In this document: in pieces, positions 13,549 to 26,182 of the stretch
Layout: each line of letters begins with the position of its first letter
How positions within the stretch are numbered: position 1 is the first letter of the stretch
Source: Spirodela intermedia
Taxonomy: Eukaryota; Streptophyta; Magnoliopsida; Alismatales; Araceae
NCBI GenBank assembly: GCA_902729315.2
Contig: LR746272.1
Location: 12,345,327-12,409,326, forward strand
Direction: 5' to 3'
DNA: 64,000 nucleotides
The notes under the pieces: generated by a model
The model's database searches: none
Seen by the model: the letters and a program-made list of their open reading frames with translations, nothing else
What the model was told of the DNA's origin: nothing
Position numbers and translations under genes: made by a program

Positions 13549-14655
13549 GGGGGTCAATGCGGTTAAACTTAAAGGGCAAGGGTGGGTTGCCTCTTAGGAG
13601 AGAGGCCATGCATCTAAAAAGAAAATCTTTATTATACATTACGTGTGATATTGGATGTGCAAACGATGAATGGATTATATATTTTTATAAGAAGAGGTCA
13701 GAATGAGACATGGTTATTATATGACCAATTGACTTTGGATTGTGTACCATGTTTATTTCATTTGTATCTACATTTATACTTTCTACATAATTTATATTGG
13801 TGTCATCTTTACAAGTACAAATCAAATGGACTGAATTGGTCCATTTTTTTCTACCAGAGTCAAGTCATTTGATGAGGGTAATGTAGGCTTCTTTGCAGGT
13901 CGATCAAACACACCAAGATTTATAATAGCTTGGTTCGTATTTAGCTCCATTCTCCTGATAACATATCTTATGAATTTTACTGCCCCTATCTAAGTATAAT
14001 TATTGAATATATGACACAAATATGGTTAGACATAACATTGTCGATGATTCTAGTAAGCCAAATGCAAGGCATTGAGCAAAAGTGAGCTATGATGAGTTCA
14101 TCATTTCAGCTCAGTCTTAGGTGCTCATACCACCTACTTGCATGAGTTTGTCATTAAGATCCCATATAATAAGTGGGTAAGATACCTATTAAAAATAAAT
14201 GTATGGATACTTATTTTATTAGTACAAATGTTAAACAACTACCTAAACCTGATTAACTAAATGGGTAAGATAAAGCATGCAAATAACAACTTAAACCTTG
14301 TTGACTTTTCTGAATGTGAAGGTAAAGTATTGTTTGGATCTTTAAGGGTGATGCAAGTGTACATGTATTTATGTGATATAAAATTATACTTTATAGATGA
14401 TCTCATAATTATATTTACAGTAAAAAATAACTACTATGTCCTTATAAGTTATCATTCTCATAAAAAGAGTATAAAACTCATCTAAGTGAGTGGATTCCTC
14501 TCTTTAAAATATAAAGAGACAAAAACTATTGTAAACAATTGTAATATCATATGTGACTTTTCTAAGCATTTTGACAAAAAAATAAAATTATTATAAACAA
14601 CATAATTTTTGAAGCATAAAATAATTATTTACCTTCATATGTGTTTTGTCAATAG
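13549..14655. other. AT-rich intergenic stretch
   Basis: No recognisable gene or repeat was found. Short open frames of about 75 codons have AT-driven composition and no recognisable motif. Confidence 0.4.
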
Positions 14656-14659
14656 TAAA

Positions 14660-15345
14660 ACAATTACAAGCCCCTTTCGTCATGACGGCGTGACGGGGTT
14701 CCAGCAGAGGCGGCGGCAGCTGCAGCGGCAACCGCAACCGTTTCGTCTGGTGACGGCGGCGAGCTCCCGGGCGGCAAAGAGATGGCCGGCGGCGGCAGTG
14801 GTCTCAAGCGGCAGCGGGACTTCTTGGGCAGCAGTGTCACGAGGAATGAAGTCCTCGAAGGGGGTATCGACGGCCTTCCTCTTCCTCCTTCCCTCCCTAG
14901 ATCATATTCACAAAACAATAATCTCTCTAAAAAATACGGCGCTCTCCTGAGGGGGGGTTTCCTACCTCCCCTTATATGGGGGCCCACAGGTGGGCTAAGG
15001 GGAGGTGGGCCCACTTGAGGCCCTCAAGCTCATAAGCCACAAAGGCTACAAAGGGGCTTATTGGGCCTATTAAAGAGAGACCCAATAAGCTCCCCTAAAA
15101 GGAGAACGAGGAGGGCCCTCTTACGGTGCTTAAGTGGGCCTCAAATGAAGACCCAAATAAACCCCAAAAGAGGCCCAAAAGGAAAGACACATAGGTCCCC
15201 CTCCCCTCCCCCCCCTTAGGGTTTTAATTGGGCCTCAAAGAGAGACCCAATAAAACCCTAAAGAAAGGGAGACACAAACAACAACACACACACATAGAAT
15301 TGGGCCCACTAACACAAACGCGAGGCCCAACAAGTCAACATGAAA
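14660..15345. repeat. GC-rich repeat-like block with short diverged direct repeats
   Basis: A CAG/GGC-rich start (about 14690-14830) is followed by a palindrome-like GGGCCCACAGGTGGGC region near 14980-15015. Three diverged copies of a GGGCC...GAGACCCAATAA unit follow, near 15064, 15132 and 15228. This resembles an LTR or other transposon terminus, but no TG...CA boundaries or target-site duplication are evident. It lies downstream of the CYP96 gene at 15716-17272. Confidence 0.4.
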
Positions 15346-15715
15346 ATACAAAGAAAGATACGGGTGAGCTCAAGCTCGTCGTTGTCGCGGAGGTGGAATG
15401 TTGTCGTCCCGAATGGCTAGGCCATGTAGCGAAAGCCAGGCTCCTTCGTCTTCGCGCGTCGATCGGGCTGAACTCGGACTATCGGTGTCTCCTGAGCTGA
15501 TGGAGACAGGTCCTACTCGCCATCAGTATATCTTAGTACATACATCGAATACATCCACCTATGGAATTACAGATGACATCAAGGATTAATCGAATGATGA
15601 CATTAGAAAGGCTGATTGTAGCTAACGGAAGAATGGCGGAAATATTGTTCATGCATTTATTAAGAGAAAAGAATGGAAAAACCTACCGCGACAACCGGAA
15701 CATCAAGGAAAAGAG

Positions 15716-17272
15716 TCAGGCCCTCTTCTCCACGTTAACCATCAGCCCGTTCTTCATGTGGAGGATTATGGAAAGTTTTGGGGCAACGACATGGCCTTGC
15801 ACCACCTTGATGCGAAAGTTGTGTATCAGGGTAGCCGCCACCACCTTCATCTGGATGAAGGCCATGTCCTTGCCGAGGCAGGTCCTCGGCCCGGAGTTGA
15901 AGGAGAGGAACTTGTAGGAGGGCTCGTGCTTCAGAGTCCCCCGATCGGAGATCCAACGCTCTGGCTTGAACTCGCGGCAGTCCTTTCCCCAGATCCCTTC
16001 GCTTCTGGCCATGGAGTACAGGTTGATGAGTAACTTCGTCTCGGGATAGACTTTATCACCGCTGGGAAGGACGTCCGCCAGCTTGGTGCTCTTGTGCTCG
16101 AGGGGAACCGGCGGGAAAAGCCTCAGGGTTTCGCATAAGGCTGCGTGCAGGTACAAGGCTGACTTTATGTCTTCGGCCTTGAAGACGGCAGCCTTTCCTT
16201 CGTCGGTAGAAACTGCTAGAATTGGCTTCAGCTCCTCGAGGATCTTCCGCTCCACATCGGGATGCTGGGAGATCATCCAGAAGAACCATGAGAGCGCCGT
16301 TCCCGTGGTATCCCTCCCTGCCAACAATAAATTCAAGGTTGTGTCTCGCAGGAACTTCTTGGATACGACGGCAACGCCTCCAAGCTCGGGACGGGTCTTC
16401 AGATACGACGATAGTAGGTCGGGTGCAACGTCTTCGTCCTGTTCTCGGTCTTCTCTACCATGCTTCATCTCCTCCATCCTCAAGGAAATCAGATTATTCG
16501 TGAACTTGTCGATGGTTTCCCACGCCAGCGCCATCTTCTTCTCTTCCCCCACCCGCAGCCACCTCAGCAGCTTCCACCAGCTCATGGGCACAACGTGCCG
16601 GAAGAACAATACGTCTTCTGCATTGTCTATAGCGTTGGCAAACGGCACGGAAGGGAGGTCGGGCGACAGGCAACCCGGGTCGACCCCCGAGACCAGGTTG
16701 CAGGTGGTGTCGAAGGTGAACCGAAGGAACAAGTCCTGGAGGTCCACAACGGTGGCCTGCTCCGCGGCACGTGCGAGGAGGGGAACGAGGTATTCTTCCA
16801 CCTTCTCTCTGCTCGTCCTTGCAACGAAACGCCGGAACCTGGGCTCGCTCATGAGAGAATGGACCGCCTTACGTTGGCTCTTCCAGGAGTCAGAGTCGGC
16901 ATTGAAGATCCCATCTCCCAGGATGTCGAAGATCTCCAGGAACTGGGCGCCCTTTGGGTAGTTGACGAAGTTGGCGTTGAAAATGTGGTTGATGTTAGCC
17001 GGATCGATGGTGATGAGAATGTCCATGCCGGAGAACCAGGGTCCCTTGAACAGGAAGGTGGAACCGACGATGGGGATGAGATCTACGCACCACTCGTAGA
17101 AACGGTGGATCTGGGTGAGGACGCTAGGGAACATGCCCAGGAGAGGCCAGTTCCTGGGGACGCGGCTACGGCGTATCCCACTGTAGAAGAAGAGGACGAC
17201 AAAGGAGACGAGAGACAGAAGGGTCTCCGGATAGGCCACTGCGAGCTTCACGAGGCTCGTGATTATGCCCAT
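15716..17272 (-). CDS. CYP96: CYP96-type cytochrome P450 (alkane/fatty-acid hydroxylase-like), copy A
   Basis: Intact single-exon P450 of 518 residues on the minus strand, typical of the intronless CYP96 branch of the CYP86 clan. An N-terminal hydrophobic anchor (about residues 5-30) is followed by the proline-bearing hinge RNWPLLGM. The I-helix motif AGRDTTG is at about 318-324, the K-helix ETLR at 381-384, PERW at 437-440, and the heme loop FNSGPRTCLG at 458-467 with ligand Cys465. All catalytic landmarks are present. Family members act at the ER and oxidise alkanes (MAH1 in Arabidopsis wax synthesis) or fatty acids, and one branch couples alkaloid phenols. The substrate cannot be read from sequence. 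I chose the ATG at 17272 because it aligns with the start of copy B. An in-frame ATG at 17365 would add 31 residues. It is a tandem paralog of the gene at 23563-25116. Confidence 0.93.
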   Translation of the reverse strand: MGIITSLVKLAVAYPETLLSLVSFVVLFFYSGIRRSRVPRNWPLLGMFPSVLTQIHRFYEWCVDLIPIVGSTFLFKGPWFSGMDILITIDPANINHIFNANFVNYPKGAQFLEIFDILGDGIFNADSDSWKSQRKAVHSLMSEPRFRRFVARTSREKVEEYLVPLLARAAEQATVVDLQDLFLRFTFDTTCNLVSGVDPGCLSPDLPSVPFANAIDNAEDVLFFRHVVPMSWWKLLRWLRVGEEKKMALAWETIDKFTNNLISLRMEEMKHGREDREQDEDVAPDLLSSYLKTRPELGGVAVVSKKFLRDTTLNLLLAGRDTTGTALSWFFWMISQHPDVERKILEELKPILAVSTDEGKAAVFKAEDIKSALYLHAALCETLRLFPPVPLEHKSTKLADVLPSGDKVYPETKLLINLYSMARSEGIWGKDCREFKPERWISDRGTLKHEPSYKFLSFNSGPRTCLGKDMAFIQMKVVAATLIHNFRIKVVQGHVVAPKLSIILHMKNGLMVNVEKRA

Positions 17273-17365
17273 TGGGGAGAGTGACGGAGAGATAGGAGAG
17301 AGGGGATTGGGAATGGGATGGGAGAGGACATTAGTCCTAAGGGAAAGATTTTGTAGCATTGGCAA

Positions 17366-18780
17366 GGTTCTGCCCTCTCACAGAGAAGACGATCCTCTGT
17401 GTGTGCTTCTTGATTCTACCCAATTAATCATGGCCATCCACGTGCACTTCTGACGGTAGAAGTCACTCCGATTGTCTTAAAATAACCCAACGGACAGTGG
17501 TGTCATTAGGAGTTCTTTTAATGGAGCAAACGCTATCGGGTTGACCTCTGCATGCATGATAGGGGGCGACTAGGGCTGTGAAAGGGAGTTATAGTTATTG
17601 GTGTCGAAGATAACTTATCTAAAATAATCATTTGCATAAACAATGTACGGAAGGCGGTCTAAGTGACAAATCGATCGAGATTGACCAACTCTCTCTCTCT
17701 CTCTTCCTCCTCCTCTCCCCCTCTCTCGCTCGCTCTTGTCGGTGACGACTGTCATCTAATCGTCGTTGAACAATTGGATAGCCTTGAACGGTTAGAGAGT
17801 CACCTCTTCCCTCGACACGGAGGAATATCACCTTGAACAGTTAGTCTCGCAGGGAATGTATTTTTTGGTAGAAGCACCGTTTTCCTTAGCGCATTCGAAA
17901 TGCAATAGTTTTAATACGTATTATTTTTGGAAGGCACAAATAATCGAATTGTTAGAAGCTTTTATGAAACAAGGTCGAAGACGATTATTGACGTGGAGGA
18001 ATACGTACTAATAAGACTAAAATACCCCAGTTGGTTAGGATCCGTGACTTCAATGCCCTTGTGAATCTACAAGCACGTAGAGAGACATCCAAAGGTGCTT
18101 TCATGGGTAAACAAAGTCTTATTTGAGTGGCTGAAAACAAGTGACCGGTGACTAGGCAGATTAAATTCCTTTACGTCACTGATATCAATGGAATGCTACG
18201 GAACGCAGGCTCTTGCAATAAGATACAAGTTTGAGGCTAAAGCGACTGGCAGCGGATAACAATATTGTCCTACCATTGGCTGAACAGTGCAAGTTCAAAG
18301 GTCAACCCTGCGTGGTTTTGTGAGTTTGAACCTGAAGATCAAGTTTAGAAAAGAAAATATAGGCCTGACGCATGTTCTTCCTGCTCGGGTAACACCGAGC
18401 CATCGCAGAGTTCTGCTTAGAAAGTGAACACGTCGCCTCTCAATGCCCACATATATGCTTGACTTTTTAGCATGTTCTCTACGTCAATTTGGTCGTCATG
18501 GAGGGCCCGGCTAGGCCTAGTTGTCACGCGGTGGTCATGCGAGTCCCAGTAGTTGCAACATTATTTCCCACGTTTGACTCTGCCCATACTTAGTCCAAAC
18601 CTTGCAGAAGACGCTGGGGATCGCCATTAAACTTTGAAAGTGAGGTTTACTCTACAAGATAAAAAAATTATTCGTTCAAAATTATTGCCTCCTGCATTAA
18701 TTTACTTCCCGTAGGGCATGACCAAAGGTGTTGTGAGACAAACTAGCGCCGCTAAATCCCGACCAAAACCAACCCGAAGA
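17366..18780. other. Upstream spacer of CYP96 copy A
   Basis: This is the 5' flank of the minus-strand P450. It contains a short CT tract near 17693-17705 and no recognisable gene. I could not identify a convincing TATA box close to the start codon. Confidence 0.4.
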
Positions 18781-18786
18781 CGTGTA

Positions 18787-18936
18787 TATAAAGTCAGATA
18801 AATCAATCGATCGATGAATAGGAAGATAGATAGATGGATACATAGATAGAAAGAAAGAAAGATAGATACATAGAAATATATATAAATAGATACATGCATA
18901 CATACATACATACATAGAGAGAGACAGAGAGAGAGA

Positions 18937-19034
<98 letters not shown>

Positions 19035-19043
19035 GAGAGAGAA
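18787..19043. repeat. Compound microsatellite GATA/CATA then (GA)n
   Basis: About 18787-18915 is made of GATA-, GAAA- and CATA-type tetranucleotides. About 18916-19043 is a nearly pure GA tract with a few GG interruptions. Long SLSLSL open frames here are products of the repeat. Confidence 0.95.
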
Positions 19044-19599
19044 GAATCTCTGACCTTCGATTCTCGACAGGAAGTGAACAAAAGGTGGGCCTCACCGCTT
19101 GGTCGAGGATCCCGTCTAACCCGATAATCTTTGGTGGTTAATCCCATTATCAAAGTCCGGAGAGAAATGTCTGGCGCTGGCAGGTCTGGTCTCGATCGGA
19201 ACGCTGTCTCCTGATTGAAGCCGTGGCCTCTCACCTCCACGTTGACCCAGGCTATCTATCACTTGAACGGGGTCACACTACGACTTGTACGTGTCGTAGT
19301 TATTGTTTTCATGATCAAATTTAAATGCCCACAGGTCGGCTGGGTTCCGGCCATTTGAAGCCCCTTCTCGCCTGGTCTTCTGAAATTTTAAGTCCCAGAT
19401 TTGTGGGGACCTTGACAGCGGTGATGAGGGAAAGGCTATTGGCCGGCCGCTGATGAGAGAGGGAGGAGAGGAAGAGCTAGGGGAACGGTTTCTGTGAAGA
19501 AGGATGCTACTGGAGTTAAAGGAAGCTAGGCAGTGGGAGGTAAAAGTCTTTAAGGCTAACATGGGTACACCCCCGGCCCGTTGACGCCTTCAAATTAGG

Positions 19600-20240
19600 A
19601 CAGATGTGGTCAAGCAATCCTCACTTATTCAGTAAAGATTTATTTTGTTGGATTCAGACTATCATTTACTGTGGGAAAATGAAGGAAAGGAAGGCACAGC
19701 CAGTAGGATATGTCCCCTTCCGACTTCGTTTTATTGAGCTCGACATGTCAAACTCATCAACGCGGCAAAGCCCACTTATTGTCATTAGCTTGCCCCCTCC
19801 CCCCCTCTCTCGCCCTCTCCCTATCTTAATTGGTATATGTGTATATGTATTTATATCACCATGGTCGTTTCGCAGCGGGGGCTTTCATTGTCGTTGCTGC
19901 GTGGGCCAGTTCTTCGTTCTTTGGCCTTAACACGCGTGTCCACCTTGAAATGGGCTGCCGAAGAGCGACTTGTTGATAGATCAGGCAACCCCACTCACCT
20001 AATAAACAATTGTCATATCGGTCATAAATAGGCTCACCTAATAGTCTCAATATCCGTCTAGAGACGGACCCACGGCTCAGATAAAGCTGTGGATCACTCA
20101 GAGCGCTTCATCCGACGGTGGATAATAATTGTGATAATCAGGGGGGGGCCGTGGTGAAACGAGTAACCCCGGGACCTACCGTTGTCTAAACGAACAACTG
20201 TGATCAGCAGCGGGGGATTCCCCTTTTGAAAGTTAGAATC
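19600..20240 (+). repeat. Diverged spacer duplication, left copy (partner about 21460-22900)
   Basis: Two blocks match downstream blocks in the same orientation. 19600-19790 pairs with about 21460-21650; shared features are GATGTGGTCAAGCA / CATGTGGTCAAACA, GGTTTTATTGAGC-type sequence and AAGCCCAC. 20000-20230 pairs with about 22650-22900; shared features are CTGTGGATCACTCAGAG / CTGTGGTCCTTCGGAG and AACGAACAACTG. The copies are separated by CT microsatellites. This is consistent with spacer duplicated along with the CYP96 genes. Confidence 0.6.
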
Positions 20241-20662
20241 CAGGACAGGGGCGACGATAACATCCCCTTAGTAGACTCGCTTCACGAGGCACCAAATTAT
20301 GGCCATGGCGGACCCGAAGGGCACGATGAATAGCAAGGTTATGATTTCTCGCACAAAATAACATCCCCTTAGTAGACTCGCTTAGTTCTGCCCCAGGAAT
20401 CTATGTCCCCTGCGTATACTCCTGACGACCAAAGTCTCTCCGACAATCATGGGAAAGCCAAACGGACGTGGATCTCGTTAGGATTTCTTCTAGTGTCGCA
20501 GACGTGAACGGGTTGACTAGTGGGTTCTGAGACGGGGTGGGCAGGGTTTTTAAAGCGACCATAATGAATGGCGTGGAAGGAAACTCATTAGATAAAAGAA
20601 ACCTACGCAAAAATAGCGTAGGAAAAGATATCTTAGTGATATAACGATGGGGGGTTAATAGA

Positions 20663-20664
20663 CT

Positions 20665-20714
<50 letters not shown>
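20663..20714. repeat. (CT)n microsatellite
   Basis: An uninterrupted CT tract of about 50 bases, followed by further pyrimidine-rich sequence up to about 20760. Confidence 0.95.
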
Positions 20715-20717
<3 letters not shown>

Positions 20718-20989
20718 TCCCTCTCTTATTCTCTCTCTCTCTCCTCCTCCCTCACACTCCTGTATGTGTGTATGCGGGACAAACCAATCTCATGCTTGAC
20801 CCATATGGATATACATAAATATACATAAGGGGAGGGGGGTGTGTTGGGGTTGAAGTTAGGAAACAAACTGACGAGGGAGAAATCTTGGAGAAACTCACTT
20901 GGCAATAAAAATAAGGAGCAAACTTTCGAGGGAGTTCTGAGAGGGATCGGATCAGTCAGGATCGGACATATTTCGTTCTAGACTACGTT

Positions 20990-21473
20990 TTAGAAATTGA
21001 CGACCAAATATTATTTGGCCAGAGGGGTCCTCGACGAAGCGACGAGCTCCGATCTTAGCTCATTTTTAGTCAAGAATCTTGAACTGCAGCGACGGCCACG
21101 CGTGGCTTGCAACCTTCATGAGGACACGAGCTTGCCCTCATGGAGCGCATCACGCATACAAGTTGCAAATTAATGCTCTCAAGACCGTACTTTAAACGCG
21201 GGGATCGCAGGGCGGGCTGGGTCCGGGCCCGTATTCGGCCCGGGCGTGATAGCGGAATGCCCAGCAAGGATACTTGCCTGATGTAGGCCCGGCGATGAGA
21301 GGCTAGGAGAATGGGGCCTGTGGGGAGATGCTACCACAGTTACGGTCAGAGAGTACCCTTTAAGGCAGACCCGGCTATGCTCTGGTCCCGGGCGAACTAA
21401 CCATCTTCTTGATGCCTTTGAATTAAATGACTCAAGTCTGGTTAGTTATAGAAACCAGATCAAACATGTGGTC
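20990..21473. repeat. Right arm of the inverted duplication with 1-470
   Basis: The reverse complement of this stretch follows the left end of the window from its first base. Shared sequence includes GAATTAAATGACTCAAGTC near 21419 and CAAGAATCTTGAACTGCAG near 21071. GGTCCGGGCCCGTATTCGGC near 21218 matches the CCGAATTCGGGCCCGGACC block of the left arm. No coding capacity was recognised. Confidence 0.7.
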
Positions 21474-21665
21474 AAACAGAGCGCATTGATAACTGATTTT
21501 GTTTAGTCAGACTTGTAGTTCATTGTAGGGAAAGGAAAGAGCACAGCACCGACAGAAGGGGAGATCCAATTTCAGACTGGTTTTATTGAGCCTGGGCCAT
21601 GACAAGATCAATAATGCGGCTCACTCCACGGCGAAGCCCACATCCAGCTAGTTTCTCAGTCCCTC

Positions 21666-22540
<875 letters not shown>

Positions 22541-22649
22541 AACCTACATGTTCGTTGCTTTCGTCGCTGACTGGGGCTTCCTTCTTCGCTGTCATGCGTG
22601 TGGATCGGCTCGTTCTCTGGGCATAAACGGACGGCGGGCGTGAAGTGGG

Positions 22650-23560
22650 GTTCCCAGGTTTGATAGGCCAATAGACCGAACCACGTCACATAAATTATTG
22701 GGCTTTAAGACGACGAGTTATGCGCTTCTTGGTTACAGACAGGTCGCACCATGGCTCGGAGATATCTGTGGTCCTTCGGAGCCCTGTGATCTAACGGTCC
22801 ATACTCACGGTCACAATAGATAGGGGACCCTAATAAGAACAGTGTCCATCTGGCCGACCTGAGCAGAAACGAACAACTGCGGACAATCGCGGTCAATTCC
22901 TAATTTTCTTGAGATTCCAGGTGAGCCCTCAACCTCCAGGGATAAAGAGGACGACGAGAGACGAAGCGCCGGCTGACGCAGGAATCGACCAATGAGGCCT
23001 CACCACGCAGGTGCCCTGTCTAGACATCGCGCATGTCACGTCCCTAGGTACAAGGTGAATAATCATATAATATGATATCGCGCATGTCATAAATATCTCG
23101 GAACATGAAAGTTTTCGGGAAATTAACACGGCTTTGGAGACGATGTGAATGACATAATTTTAAAGGAGTTATTTAAAATTTTAATAGATCACAAAATCGT
23201 AATTGGTAATAATATAACCGGAATCCCTTCAACATCGGCCGTGTTAGAAACTAATCGAGTCCATATAAAGCTTATTTGAGTCAGAAAACATTTCGATCGA
23301 CATAGTCTCACTGGTGACAGTCGAGCCGCCGCCACTCGTGCGATTGACAGCCCGCTGACCGTCTATCATCACCAGGACCGTACACGTGTCCTAGGTGTTA
23401 GTCCACAAACGACCGAGACTCGAAGACAGACGTGCATGATGGGGAACAGTGGTTGGACTGGGGACGGACAGGAACACTGCGACTTGCACACAACAGGAAC
23501 GGCTTTCATCCGTTTGGAGAGGAAAACCCTATCAGAGAGACCATGGAGATGTGAGCCTGG
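22650..23560. other. Downstream spacer of CYP96 copy B
   Basis: This contains the right copy of the diverged spacer duplication (about 22650-22900) and otherwise no recognisable gene. CYP96 copy B terminates at 23563. Confidence 0.45.
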
Positions 23561-23562
23561 GT

Positions 23563-25116
23563 TTAGGTCCTCTTCTCGACGTTAACCAAGAGCCCGTTCT
23601 TCATGTGGAGGATGATGGAGAGACTGGGAACCACCGCATGGCCGGGTACCGCCTTGATGCGGAAGTTGTGGATCATGGTGGCCGCCACCACCTTCATCTG
23701 GGTCATGGCCATTTCCTTGCCGAGACAGGTCCTCGGCCCAGAGTTGAAAGAGAGGAACTTGTAGGAGGGCTCGTGTTTCAGCCTCCCACGGTCGGAGATC
23801 CACCGCTCCGGCTTGAATTCGCAGCAGTCCTTCCCCCAGACGCCCTCCAACCTTCCCATGCAGTACAAGTTGAAGAGTATCTTTGTCTTTGGTTCGACCT
23901 TGTGGCCGCTGGGAAGTACGTCCGCCTTCACGGCGCTCTTGTGTTCCATGGGGACGGGCGGGAACAGTCTCAGGGACTCGCACAGGGCCGCCTGCAGGTA
24001 CACAGCCGAGCTGAGGTCGTCGGCGGCGAAGACGACAAGGTTAGCCCGGCGGGACTCTGGAAGACCCGCCAGGATCGGCTTCAGCTCGTCGAGGATCTTC
24101 TGCTCCACGTCAGGATGCTGGGAGACCAACCAGGAGAACCATGCAAGGCCCGCGCCGGTGGTGTCTCTCCCAGCCAGCATCAGGTTCAGCGTTGTGTCTC
24201 GCAGGAACTTCTTCGAATCACCAGCCATGTCTCCGACGTGTGGTCGACGGCCGATGTATGACGTCAGAAGGTCCGGCGCCAATTCTTCGTCCGCCGCCTT
24301 ATCTTCTCTCATCTTGCTCACCTTCTCCATCCTCAGGGCAATCTGGTTGGATATAAAGTCGTCAATGGCGTCCCACGCAAGCGCCATCTTCTTCTCTTCT
24401 CCAACCCGTAGCCACCTGAGGAGCTTCCACCAGTTCCTGGGCACGCAATGCCGGAAGAACATGACCTCCTCCGCGTCGTCCATAGCCTTCGCGAAGGGGA
24501 CAGCAGGAAGACCGGGCGAGAGGCAGCCAGGGTCGACACCAAAGATCAGGTTACAGATGGTATCGAAAGTGAGCCGGAGGAACACGTCCTGCAGGTCAAC
24601 GACGGTGCCCTTTTCCGCCACATGGGCGAGGAGGGGGACGAGCCCCTTCTCAACCTTGTCATAGCTCGTCTGGGACACGAAGCGCCGGAACCTGTGCTCG
24701 CTGATGAGCATGTGCGCCACCCTCCGCTGACTCTTCCAGGAATCGGAGTCCGCGTTGAAGATCCCCTCGCCGAGGATGTCAAAGATTTCTAGGAACTCGT
24801 CGCCCTTGGGATAATTGGCGAAGTTACTGTTGAAGACGTGGTTCACGTTGGCCGGATCGATGGTTATCAACATATTCATACCGGAGAACCAGGGTCCCTT
24901 GAATAGGAAGGTGCAACCGCACTCGGTGAAGGTTTCTGTGGTCCAGTCATAGTAGCGATGGAGCTGGGAAAGGAGCCCTGGAAGCATGCCCAGCAGAGGC
25001 CAGTTCCAAAGCGCGTGGGCGTCCCACCGTCCACGGAAGAGGAGGAAGAAGAAGAAGCAACCCAAGGATAGAAGGATCTCTGGGTATCCCACGGTCAGCT
25101 TTACAAGGGTTTCCAT
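23563..25116 (-). CDS. CYP96: CYP96-type cytochrome P450, copy B
   Basis: Intact single-exon P450 of 517 residues on the minus strand. It begins METLVKLTVGYPEILLSL with a hydrophobic ER anchor rich in Phe/Leu (about 15-28). The I-helix AGRDTTG is at about 315-321, the K-helix ESLR at 380-383, PERW at 436-439, and FNSGPRTCLG at 457-466 with heme ligand Cys464. It aligns with copy A along its whole length, including both termini (VNVEKRT versus VNVEKRA), but with many substitutions, so the duplication is not recent. The largest differences lie after the anchor and in the stretch before the I-helix (about 265-300), a substrate-access region in P450s, so the two may differ in substrate. The function inferred from the family is membrane-bound monooxygenation of long-chain aliphatics or related substrates. 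Confidence 0.94.
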   Translation of the reverse strand: METLVKLTVGYPEILLSLGCFFFFLLFRGRWDAHALWNWPLLGMLPGLLSQLHRYYDWTTETFTECGCTFLFKGPWFSGMNMLITIDPANVNHVFNSNFANYPKGDEFLEIFDILGEGIFNADSDSWKSQRRVAHMLISEHRFRRFVSQTSYDKVEKGLVPLLAHVAEKGTVVDLQDVFLRLTFDTICNLIFGVDPGCLSPGLPAVPFAKAMDDAEEVMFFRHCVPRNWWKLLRWLRVGEEKKMALAWDAIDDFISNQIALRMEKVSKMREDKAADEELAPDLLTSYIGRRPHVGDMAGDSKKFLRDTTLNLMLAGRDTTGAGLAWFSWLVSQHPDVEQKILDELKPILAGLPESRRANLVVFAADDLSSAVYLQAALCESLRLFPPVPMEHKSAVKADVLPSGHKVEPKTKILFNLYCMGRLEGVWGKDCCEFKPERWISDRGRLKHEPSYKFLSFNSGPRTCLGKEMAMTQMKVVAATMIHNFRIKAVPGHAVVPSLSIILHMKNGLLVNVEKRT

Positions 25117-25269
25117 GGCCTGCCGAGCCGAGGGGTGGAGAAGAAACCTTGGGAATCACAGAGACTGTAGAGGAGCCTCCATTCGGTGAGGCGAATACAT
25201 AGTGTGAGAAGGGCCTCGGTGTCTCTCCCCCAGACAAGACGATTCTCCCTTCGTGACGGCGGTACTCTT

Positions 25270-25306
25270 GAATTGAAAGTGGGGGGGGGGGGAAGGGGGG
25301 GGGGGA
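25270..25306. repeat. G-runs upstream of CYP96 copy B
   Basis: Two G-runs (about 12 and 10 bases) flank GAAG within 160-190 bases upstream of the copy B start codon. On the coding strand of the gene these are C-runs. They could form a G-quadruplex on the plus strand or simply be a sequencing-prone homopolymer. Confidence 0.6.
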
Positions 25307-25632
25307 CTTCTCTTGCTACCAGACGACGCCCCACTAAAGCCTATAACGATGGCTTTCACTCAATTATTTCTCCCCGAGGATGTCGACAGGAAGGAGGAAA
25401 AGATATCCGACTGTGAACCTTCCTCGGTTTTCACTGCTCCGGTAGAGGGCCGAGTGGAGGAGACATAAAGAAGAGGGAGGGGTCCATGAACCTTCCATGG
25501 GACACCCTTACCGGCTTTTACGGGTAGAGATTTGGTCAAGGAGCCGCATTCGAGCCCAAGTAGGTGCCTTCTAAAAGGCCCGTAAAATTGGCTCCGGGCT
25601 GGACTAACGAGGTCTTGTACCACAAACCCAAT

Positions 25633-25710
<78 letters not shown>
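25633..25710. repeat. (GA)n microsatellite
   Basis: A near-pure GA tract with one AAAG interruption near its left end. Confidence 0.95.
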
Positions 25711-25711
<1 letters not shown>

Positions 25712-25862
25712 CTTCAACGTTAATAAGTTTATTGAATTTGTCCGTGAAGACGAACATAGAAATAGGAAATATTCTCTTTGATTGCACTTTTAATGTAACC
25801 AACGTTGAAGATATATCCAATATGCTGTTTTCAACTTATGTGATTCTATATTCTGGTGCCTG

Positions 25863-26182
25863 AAAGGAAGCCGTGTTTAGTGATACACGTTAGGGCGCTG
25901 TGTCATCGAGTAGATGACAGGGATATCAACATCGCCTTCGAACTTTACTTTAATCTATGAATTACAAATTTCCGTAGTCGTGTTGCGAGCAAGATCACTG
26001 TCGTTGGCGACTCTTGTGCTTTATAGGAGGCCGTGTATCGTGGTAGATGTTAGCGCGCTGTGCCATGGAGTAGATGACAGGGATATCAACATCGCTTTCG
26101 AACTTTATTTTAAACTATTAATTACAAATTCCCTTAGTCCTGTTGCGAGCAAGGTCACTATCGTTGGCAACTTGCATTGATT
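25863..26182 (+). repeat. 160-bp tandem duplication (two units)
   Basis: Units 25863-26022 and 26023-26182 are aligned by the shared stretches GTAGATGACAGGGATATCAA and TGTTGCGAGCAAG. Substitutions between them are few and scattered. No function was recognised. Confidence 0.9.

Noticed and set aside
16083-17284. Plus-strand open frames of 274-292 codons over CYP96 copy A (and similar ones at 23449-24664 over copy B)
   Set aside because: They are antisense to intact P450 genes and result from GC-rich third positions.
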